Origin: Delphinapterus leucas
Taxonomy: Eukaryota; Chordata; Mammalia; Artiodactyla; Monodontidae
Direction: 5' to 3'
Length of the DNA: 64,000 nucleotides
Assembly (NCBI RefSeq): GCF_002288925.2
Contig: NW_022098031.1
Span: 5,575,371 to 5,639,370, forward strand
This document shows, one piece after another, positions 55,473-64,000 of this stretch. The notes beneath the pieces are model-generated. The model made no database searches. It had not been told where the DNA came from and saw only the letters and a list, made by a program, of their open reading frames with translations. The translations under genes were made by a program, and so were the position numbers. The stretch's first letter is position 1. Every line of letters begins with the position of its first letter.

Positions 55473-58380
55473 TTTATGTAATATGTGGTTAGATTTATGT
55501 GCATTTTGAGCATCATTCAATAGAGGATCACATGCAATATTTATACTAGGGTTACATGTTTAAGGATCTAGATAGAATTTTTTTTTCTAGGTTAGAAAAT
55601 ATTTTGAATTTTAAACTGTCAAAGGGGATCACATTTGAAAAAAGACTACAAATTATAAAGCACTATATAAATATAGTTTTTCCATAAAATAGCAAACTTT
55701 CATGAGCAAAGCAATTCATAAGATATTCAGTTTATATGAGAAAACTATACATTCAATCTTATTTCACAAATACAAATTCTATCAGTGAGAACATCTTTGA
55801 AAACTCATCTATGAGCTTTTTATTCTTTGTCATTTCTCACCATAATCAACTTCGTTTTCATTCTTGCCCAATTCTTTTGCAGATTTGTGTTCTTTTCCTA
55901 GGTCTGATAACATTTCTGGCTAATTTCACTTAATCTTCTCAGTGTCTTATTTTGTCATGTCTATTAGAAATCCATTCATTTCTTCTCCTTTTTCCTTTAT
56001 GTAGATTAGAGATGTCTCCTATTACTCCTACTCAGATATTTATTTCCTATATGATTTCTTCCTTGCCTTTCAAATTGGTTTCTACCTTAACCTGATTTTA
56101 GAGTTATGAAAATTCTCCCCTATGTACATGAGATAAATGACTGGATTCCCACTGTATTATTTTTCTATCAACAAATGTAAATGTAGTTGGGCATACATTA
56201 AGAAAACATGTGGATTCCCTAAAAGAGTAAACTCCCAAAACTTAGAACCTGTGTTTTCATTTATATAGTAGTTTTATGAAATCATTTTACATGAACACAA
56301 ACATACCCACTGATAGTACATGAATAGGAAGTTTCAATACTGTCCCAAACTAATATGTGCTCTTAAAAGCTGTATAAAGTGTATACCATGTATTGGGTTC
56401 AACATTGTTTATTCTCATGAATTATATTTTTAGTCATTCCATTCAGTAGCAGTTTGATAAGGCAAAATTTTATCAAATTTTCTGTTCATAAATGAACCTC
56501 CAGAATAAAGGAACAATATATTTATATGAATAACTTATAATTTTAGTAATTAAATACTTGTTACTAAATTTTAAGGGAAGCCTTCTCAAATGGACATTGA
56601 AATCATAGTTATTAAAAATAAAAGACCTATAAATAGAATAAATAATATTTATGTTAATAACTATAATTCAGAAAAGTAAACATTGAGAATGGCAACCAAG
56701 ATTTACATGTAACTAGCATGATTAATGTAAATTGTCAAACAGATTTTTTACCTTTTTGGAAGTCTTATAGAGAACATGGTGACAGTGAGGACAAAAGGTA
56801 CATTTTTATAAGGATGAATTTTAGTTATTAACAACCTCTTTGTTTCATACATATTCACTAGTTTGCTTTTAATCAAAACCAATCAATGTTTATAGTCTAG
56901 TTTACATTTTTCGGTTACACTAAAAATCCAAGTCAACTTGTATAAATTATTCTTTCTACAATTTCCAGTGATATTTCCAATCGCATTACAGAAGAGTAGT
57001 GATAACTAGCCCTCCAGGCACGTGAAGATCCCTATGTAAGAAAAAATGACTTGCAATTCCTTTTTAATTATTTAAGACATTCTCCCATTAACTACTCCAT
57101 TAGCTACCAAAGGAGAATGAAATATATACCACCTCCCATGCTTTATAGCTCAAAATACTAACAAAATATATAGGCAGGTAATTTTCTCATTAGCAGAAAT
57201 TATGTCCTAGAGAACTTCATTGTAGTTAATGGAGGACATAAATTTCCATCTACAAAATATCAAAGAAGACATCTAATCTGCTGAAAGTTTGTGGGTGTAT
57301 ATGTAGGGAGAGGTTCCTATTATTCCAATCTTACCCCACAGTAGAGCTATTTAGTTTTCCTATCTACAACACTTTTTTCAGTGGAGCTGTCAGAACATTT
57401 ATTTGCTAAGCTGTATAATATAACGACTTTTTCAGTTAATAGTTGCCCGGCTTTTAAGACAATTTTACTTCTAACTTTATACTAGGTACTCCCTTCCTCA
57501 TTTACCTGCCTCTAATCTTTTCTAATAAAAAATACTGCAATATATGAATCCTTCCAAAGGTGACCTTGATGGGGTGTTGCTTGAGTAGCTAAGGCAAATC
57601 AATAGGTTAGAGCTTGTGGGAAGTATCTTTCATTCTGTAAATTCATGATGATCATGAACAAAAGATTAGAATGCACGATAATAGAAAGAAAAGGTGGATT
57701 AAGATCAAATTGTTCTCAATTCCTGGCAGGGGAGAGTCAGCTGAAAATATATAATCAAAATCAGACTTTAATTTGCTAAAATTATGACTCAATTTATATT
57801 CATTTCTTTTCTTTTTTTTTTTTACTTTTTTTTTTAAATACAAGGGATTAGAAATGGGCATTCATTCTACATCATCTAGATAATGGCGTTAAAAACCATT
57901 ATTTAGGAATCATCCTTTTAACCCCATAAGGCTGGAAGATTAAATATGCTGGAAAAGAGTTGTCCACTTAAAGTTAAGCATGCTTTATTAGCTTAGTAAT
58001 AATAAAAAGTGAAAAGAGAAAAAGTAGCTCATTTTTTTTAAGGAACATATTCTGAAATTTAAAAATATTTGCCAAATTTATATCTTACTTAAGTTGCTTT
58101 GCCTAATTCTTAAAAGCTTTCTGATATTGTGTATGCCAAAATTACATCAATACAGACTGTAATCTGCGAACGAATAGATTTTGAAGTATTGCAACAGTAA
58201 TTTGTGATAGCTGGTTTAATCTTTTGGAAGTGACAACTACAGTGAGCTTCATTTTTTTTTTTTTTAGAGTTGTAAATTGTCTCAATATTGAATTCTTTGT
58301 AAACAAATTCTTTGAGCTCAAAAATAGCACTTTTGATTACCCTGCATGATATTGTTTGTCTTTGTCTATTTTCTGGTTGA

Positions 58381-58551
<171 letters not shown>

Positions 58552-58815
58552 ACCAAACTGCATCAGTCGGCTTAATTGTCTTAATTCAAGTACTGTTTAC
58601 CCCATAATGGAAATAATTAAACATAGACTTACTCCAAGCTCCATTAATACAGTACCAATCCTGCATGATACTACTATCTGAAGTCAGAAATGCCATTTGG
58701 GTAGCCAACAAATCTTATCCTGGCTTTAAATGAATCTTATCCTGGTAGTGCTACTACTTCTCCATATTAATTGCCCTGATCTCCTTTTGCAATAAAATGA
58801 CAGATAGCATCAGAT
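58552..58815 (+). other. KCNC2: 3' UTR of the first KCNC2 terminal exon
   Basis: Non-coding sequence after the TAA at 58549, running to about 20 bases past the AATAAA at 58791. The end point is estimated from the signal position. No repeat is recognised. Confidence 0.6.
58791..58796 (+). promoter_or_regulatory. Candidate poly(A) signal AATAAA
   Basis: Canonical hexamer 240 bases after the first terminal stop codon and upstream of the second alternative terminal exon. Use of this site would restrict the transcript to the PSIL tail. Confidence 0.55.
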
Positions 58816-59284
58816 ACTGGCCAGTACCCTAATACATAAACATATCTTCAGGGAGATATATTTAAACCAGTGTGCTTCCAAATGCCAACCACTTCATGGG
58901 AACTTCATTTCTTGTGACTCTCTAAACCATTCTGAAGATGTCTGGGATTCTATTTTGATTGCTCACAACATGACTTTGGTCAGCTCATTTGCATGGACCA
59001 TCTTGTCTCTATCACCTGAAAGCAATGTCACAAAGTTCGGGGACCATGGATGGCTCGGGATATGTGTACTTGCATCGAACCATCCTGCTGATGCGAAAGC
59101 ACTGGTCGACTGTTCTGCATGTTGAATTGTGGGGCATGGAGGGCGAGTTTCTCCCTGACATTTTTTTTTTTTCTTATTCTTTGAAAAAAATATTTGTCTT
59201 AAAAGATTTAATTTCTTGATTGATTTACTTTTGTTCCAAAATGCTGTATTGGAGTTCTGAATATCTCTGGTTGTTTGCACACAG
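58816..59284 (+). other. Interval between KCNC2 alternative terminal exons
   Basis: Between the first poly(A) signal and the second terminal exon: intronic for the distal isoforms. No repeat recognised. The strand-reversed open frame here is a shadow. Confidence 0.6.
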
Positions 59285-59346
59285 ATAACTGCAAAGAGGT
59301 TGTCATTACTGGTTACACGCAAGCTGAGGCCAGATCTCTTACTTAA
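59285..59346 (+). CDS. KCNC2: KCNC2 alternative terminal exon, short tail ending in ARSLT
   Basis: After the acceptor ttgtttgcacacag, the phase-1 junction gives GAT (Asp). The frame then runs NCKEVVITGYTQAEARSLT to a TAA at 59344-59346, a 20-residue tail. I recognise this as the alternative C-terminus of a described Kv3.2 splice variant; that identification is from memory. It lies 734 bases downstream of the first terminal exon's stop and can be joined to the cassette exon, or in frame directly to the membrane-core exon. A longer open frame on the opposite strand here is a shadow. No AATAAA is visible soon after it, so this transcript probably uses the signal at 60795 or a later one. Confidence 0.88.
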
Positions 59347-60292
59347 TGGCTTGGGGAAGGCACAAAACATGAGAGAAAGGTAACTGCCAGCCAGGCTTGC
59401 ATTGTTTAGATAGGAATTGCTGCTTGGTACTAGAGTCATATATTTTTTTTAAATCCCAGAATTTGTCATCATTTTCGGAGGCAGAGTGCCAAATATCATT
59501 CAAAGCTCTTGTCATTTTTACCCCCTTCCTTTATTTTAATTATTAATTTTTTTGCAAACAACAAGGAGCATTGTTGTTCACAGGAAGCTTTCTTGACCAG
59601 CCTTAAATTTCTGACTCACAGGATTAATCAGATTTTCAGGCAGTATTTAATCAGGTGCTTTGTCCTGTATGTTGTTCTGTCCGTTTGTCTTAGCTCCCTG
59701 TCTTAAGTGTATATGCCATCTGTCTCCATGAAGCACAGAAATGCCTTGATAAGGTGTTCATGATTTTAGTACTGGGTCTTCTCCCCTGCCCCTTGCCTTC
59801 TTTGGTTACTTGGAACAAGCCTCTCTGCTTGTTCACTCCAATGAAACCCCCAGGGTGTCTTATTCAGTCCAAGTGGAAGAAATTCTGTTTACACATCCCT
59901 ACAAATGCAATAGCAGTAGTGTGTCTGGTGTACTGGGCATGAGAGGGAGGAAAAATGTCATACTATAAATTGAGAGATAAACAATATTTCAGAGGCATTT
60001 AGGATCCTAGAGACTGCTAATTCCTAATGCTCATGTTTATTTTCAGTTAGGAAGATAATTGTCACTTTTATGATTGGCCACATAACAAGTACTACTTTAT
60101 ATTCCTAAGTCCTAGAGCATGACCTGCATGTCAAAGACCTTGTACAGCAATGTATTTACTCAGACATAAACATCTGATATTTAGAGATCCAGTGATGCTT
60201 TTGATAACACCACACATAGAAAGTTATAATTACACACAGCTTTATGGTAAAGAAATTAATATACTGTCTGGTGCTGCTGTTATTGACTGCAG

Positions 60293-60402
60293 TGTTGTAC
60301 AGAATTTATCATGGATTTTTGACTGCTGAAAAAGGGACTGTGGAATTTAGCCATACCAAGGACTGTACTGGAAACAGATTTCTGCTGCTGAATGTGCCCT
60401 GA
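60293..60402 (+). CDS. KCNC2: Candidate third KCNC2 alternative terminal exon
   Basis: A good acceptor (gctgctgttattgactgcag) at 60292 is followed, in the phase-1 frame required by the upstream donors, by 36 codons. They begin VLYRIYHGFLTAEKG and end in LLLNVP before a TGA at 60400-60402. The placement, phase and acceptor quality fit another Kv3.2 C-terminal variant, and rodent and human Kv3.2 are known to have more than two C-termini. I could not check this against a transcript, so the exon is inferred from splice logic, not from confirmed homology. The alternative is that it is simply 3' UTR of the exon at 59285. Confidence 0.55.
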
Positions 60403-60794
60403 TGTGACCAGGTTGCACTTGGAAGAGATCCTCCCGTCTTCATGAGGCACTAAAAGTTCGTAAAAGAACTGTGGATGGAACTCATTTGGTGCTCCCCATA
60501 TGAGTGGTCTGCTTGTGGACTGGCCAGCGTCCATGAAACAACTGTAAATACCAGCGTGTGTGCATGGATCAACAGCTTTGGCCATCTCACGTCAAAGGAA
60601 GCCAAATTCATGATCAACATCTCTGGAGCTTCAAGTAAGGCCCATACCTCTGTGAATTACCACCTCATGGAGTTGCAGTAGATTGTGCTGTGAATCATAA
60701 AAGCAGTGATATTGGTGTAGTATAGGTCTGTCTTAATTTCCCTTATTTCTCCTTTGTTGGTTGGATCCACAAACACTAACTGTATCATTTTTTT

Positions 60795-60800
60795 AATAAA
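60795..60800 (+). promoter_or_regulatory. Candidate poly(A) signal AATAAA
   Basis: AATAAA followed about 30-45 bases later by GT-rich sequence (acgttgtgaaatttt). It is the first strong signal after the alternative exons at 59285 and 60293. Confidence 0.5.
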
Positions 60801-60985
60801 CCACTTATATGATCAGCTTGTCAGATTACGTTGTGAAATTTTCAGTGCCTATTTATCAAAACTGACCTATTTTGAATCCCACATTTGTTTAAGTTCTGAA
60901 AAATTGTTTGACTTAAAAAACTCACTAATATTACTTATAGTTTAAGTGTTTTGTCATTGTTACCTCAATTATTAATATTACAAAA

Positions 60986-60991
60986 AATAAA
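60986..60991 (+). promoter_or_regulatory. Candidate poly(A) signal AATAAA
   Basis: AATAAA with a T-rich run (attatttttttatt) about 20 bases downstream. An alternative distal 3' end. Confidence 0.45.
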
Positions 60992-61360
60992 ATTCTGGCA
61001 ATGAGATTATTTTTTTATTAAATGATCAAGGAACAATGTCAGTATATAGTAGAATATTAATTGAATTATATCCTAAAGTGTATATTTTGCATAAAAGAGA
61101 TATTCTTCAATCAATTACTTTTTTGTGTTTTGTGGCAAATTAAGCTTGTACTTGTCTTTAAAACTGTTGTAGTTGAAACTGTATAAGAATTCTTCACCTT
61201 GCTTAATCAGTATTTCCAGAATCTATTAGTTCCCCTGGGATTCTGAATATAACATATAACCTAATTATGAACCTCTGTATCGTGGACCTTTTGTGAACAT
61301 CTCAAGGTGCATGCACATCCTTGTTGATAATTGATGGAAATGTAAATAACTGAAATGAAG

Positions 61361-61366
61361 AATAAA
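61361..61366 (+). promoter_or_regulatory. Candidate poly(A) signal AATAAA
   Basis: Canonical hexamer in an A-rich context (gaagaataaaagg). The last plausible KCNC2 3' end before the sequence becomes featureless flank. Confidence 0.35.
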
Positions 61367-61385
61367 AGGCAAATAAGCTGGGGAT

Positions 61386-62924
61386 AAACTTGAATCCTAT
61401 CTGATTAAATTCTTCATATTCTTTTCTTGGCTCTTCTCTTTGTTTTGGAGTTTTCAACAGGCTTTACTATTTTTATGCATCATGATACCAAACCTAATAC
61501 TCATACATTATAAAAAATTTGAGATGAAAGGATTTATAAACATACATAGCTCACATTTTCATTTAAGTCTTAGGCATGTAGCCAGTGTCTTCCTTTTCTA
61601 AGTGCTTTTTTCTCTTATGATTCAGAAGTGGTAAAATTATGAATTATTATGGTATTTGATTTTTATATGGCATTTTATGACTAATACTGAATTTTCACTT
61701 GCACTTTCCAACTTAATTATCACAGAGATTCTGGAGGTAAATATTTTTTGTTTTCATTTTATTGGTGGTGAAGTGAAGGATCACAGAGGCAAAACTGTGT
61801 CACAGATAATTTCCCCTGTCATAGTTTCTTATGGTTTAAATATTTACTGAGCCTCTTGTTGTAAATACTTATCTTCCAAAGATGGCTTCTGTCTCACTTT
61901 TGGGTAATGGACCACTGTTTCAGCAGCGCACCACACGTAGCTGACATTCCATTTGTATTGGGGGGTTATGTGTAAATTTATCCTGTAAATTCTATGATGC
62001 CAACAGGATTAGAGGAAAGGTAAAATGGAAAAGAGAAATAAGGTTGGGTAATCCAACACTTTCCCATAATGCATCAACAGAATCTTTTCTAGGTCTAAAA
62101 GTGCTCAGTGTTGATTATTAAGAGACTATTAAGAAACTGAGATTCAGAAAAGGAAATCTGTCTAAATATAATTACTGATAAAAAGTTTTTAATGATTGTG
62201 TCAGGATGTAGGACTCACTGTAAAAAGGGAAAATATGTAGGATGCGGAAAGAATACATTTTAATAGATAATTGACATCAAATTTTGATTAAAAAATCAAG
62301 GTTAAATAGCCATGAATGAAAAGTGAAGATATTCATTTTATCTTTGAAATAAATCACAAGACAGATGAATTGAATAGCAACAGTGAACTTAACTTGGAAA
62401 GAGACAATGAATATATTAAAAGGCTATAGTACCAAGCAGGGACTTTGGAGGATTTATAACATGCTTGAAGACATTTAGAGCTAAATGAATCTGTTAAAAA
62501 ATTGAAATCCTTAGCAGTTTATGATGATTAAAATATGTGGTTTAAAATTCTCCTTACTGAAAAAAATTGTCATCCTTCCTTCCAATTTCCCCTGCCAAAA
62601 TTTAATGAATTGTTTAAATACTTGGACACTATTAAACTATAGATTTATACAAATTTTCCCTAACATGGTTGCTGTGTCATTAATATTCATCTTAAATTTT
62701 GTTATTTCCTGTTCTCCCCTAAAATAATTGTTTTCATTATTGTCTAAAAATTAAATAATTTAATTGAATTAGTATTACATGATTTCTTTTTTTACTTATC
62801 AAACCGTCATGTCAAAGTGACAGATCACTGAATATGCATTTTGAACATTAAAATGTTCAAAGACTATGGATCTTCCATTGAGGATCCCAGGTACCTAGCA
62901 CTCAATTTTTAAGAAATGAACTAT
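61386..62924. other. 3' flank of KCNC2
   Basis: AT-rich sequence after the last candidate poly(A) signal. No gene or named repeat. Confidence 0.5.
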
Positions 62925-63832
62925 ATTTTAGAGCAGTTTTAGATTCACAGCAAAATTAAGCAAAAAGTACAGAGTTCCCATTTATCCCCTGCCCCCCACC
63001 ACGCACAACATCCCCGACTATCTGCATCCTACACCAGTGATATTTGTTACAAGTGATGAACCTGCATTGATGCATCATTATCCAAAGTCCATAGTTTACA
63101 TTAGAGTTCATTCTTTTTTTTTTTTTCGGTACGCAGGCCTCTCACTGTCGTGGCCTCTCCCGTTGCGGAGCACAGGCTCCGGACGCGCAGGCTCAGCGGC
63201 CATGGCTCACGGGCCCAGCCGCTCTGCGGCATGTGGGATCTACCCAGACCGGGGCACGAACCCATATCCCCTGTGTCAGCAGGCGGACTCTCAACCACTG
63301 CGCCACCAGGGAAGCCCAAGAGTTCATTCTTGGTGTTGTACAGTCTATGGAACTTGATAAATGTCTAATGACAGGAATCAATTATTGAAGAATAATTTCA
63401 CTGCCCTAGAAATCCTCTGTGCTCTAACTATTTACCCCTCCCCTCATCTTGGCAACCACTAATCTTTTTATTGTCTTCCTGGTTTTGTCTTTTCTAGATG
63501 TCATACAGTTATAATCATATAGGATGTAGTCTTAGATTGGCTTCTTTCTCTCAGTGGTACGCACTTAAGGTTGCTCCATGTTTTTTCATGGCCTGATAGC
63601 TTATTTCTTTTTAGTGCTGAATAATATTCCATTGTCTGGATGTACCATAGTTTATCCAGTCACCTACTGAAGTTGCTGGGTTGCTTCCAAGTTTTGGCAA
63701 TTATGAATAAAGCTGTTACAAACATTTGTGTTCAGGTTTTGTGTGGGCATATGTTTTCAATTCATCTGGGTAAATACCAAGGTGCACAGCTGCTGGTATT
63801 TACACTCATTTTTTTTTTTTATTTGGTCCCCT
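62925..63832 (-). mobile_element. L1 relic, minus strand, split by a SINE
   Basis: Same family as 340-1047: 'ttttagattcacagcaaaat', 'gtgatatttgttacaagtga', then after the SINE 'ttcattcttggtgttgtaca', 'gctgaataatattccattgt', 'gttttggcaattatgaataa'. Reverse orientation, ORF2 end at the right. Confidence 0.82.
63116..63318 (-). mobile_element. CHR-type SINE, short form, inserted in L1
   Basis: T-run then cggtacgcaggcc left, head gccaccagggaagccc right. Exact 13-bp target duplications agagttcattctt at 63103-63115 and 63319-63331 within the L1. Confidence 0.95.
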
Positions 63833-64000
63833 GACATATTTATCAGAACTACTTTTCTCCTAATTCATCTTCTTACTGTCAATCATGTGAACCACACAGG
63901 AGTTATTTATAAATCTGTCACTTCACTTCAAGCTGTAAATATGTTGATTGATTATCCACCAACAGATTTTTCTCTGTAAAAGTAATTTATTTTACAAAAA
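63833..64000. other. Flank at the window end
   Basis: Nothing recognised. Confidence 0.4.

Larger units (their letters stand above)
60403..61385 (+). other. KCNC2: 3' UTR of the distal KCNC2 isoforms (estimated extent)
   Basis: Sequence after the candidate third stop, free of recognisable repeats and with three AATAAA hexamers. The UTR of the 59285 exon would run 59347 onward through this region if the distal sites are used. The end is set by the last hexamer and is an estimate. Confidence 0.45.

Noticed and set aside
58963..59439. 158-codon open frame on the minus strand
   Set aside because: It lies antisense over the KCNC2 alternative terminal exon and its UTR, with low-complexity lysine runs and no domain. 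A shadow frame.

Overview
The window is mammalian nuclear DNA, almost certainly from a cetacean and probably a toothed whale. It is AT-rich and spliced. It carries MIR, L2, L1, MaLR LTR and hAT relics common to placental mammals. It also has at least six copies of the short tRNA-derived CHR-type SINE typical of cetaceans, with head CTTCCCTGGTGGCGCAGTGG and tail ending in GTACCGCAAAA, plus two longer relatives. Species cannot be fixed from sequence alone.

The only gene I can support is the 3' part of KCNC2 (Kv3.2 voltage-gated potassium channel) on the + strand. Bases 1-50632 are read as intron. The exon for the N-terminal T1 domain is not present and must lie upstream. The exon at 50633-51560 encodes the whole membrane core: S1-S6, the S4 voltage sensor, the TTLGYGD filter and the PVP gate. 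A 165-nt exon (53632-53796) encodes a cytoplasmic segment. The gene then offers alternative C-terminal ends: 58415-58551 (44-residue tail ending in PSIL), 59285-59346 (20-residue tail ending in ARSLT), and a third candidate at 60293-60402. Every one of these junctions is phase 1, so the tails are interchangeable without a frame change. Poly(A) signals follow at 58791, 60795, 60986 and 61361.

Region by region: 340-2065 holds two L1 relics around a long SINE. 2066-7030 is unique AT-rich intron with one local duplication with internal deletion. 7030-9860 is a cluster of a MER5-type relic, SINEs and L1 pieces. 10-34 kb is mostly unique intron with scattered MIR and L2 and a SINE-interrupted L1 near 19-20 kb. 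34.8-36.5 kb holds two MaLR LTRs, one split by a MER1-type DNA transposon. 38-41.5 kb holds two more SINEs, one containing an assembly gap, and another LTR-like relic. 45.6-47 kb is a 5'-truncated L1 with intact target duplications. After 61.4 kb the sequence is 3' flank, ending in another L1 split by a SINE.

I found no CRISPR, operon, tRNA gene or second protein gene. The most biologically interesting part is the phase-matched set of alternative KCNC2 last exons. The rest of Part 2 concerns sequence-evolution structures: templated duplication, nested insertions and a hairpin.
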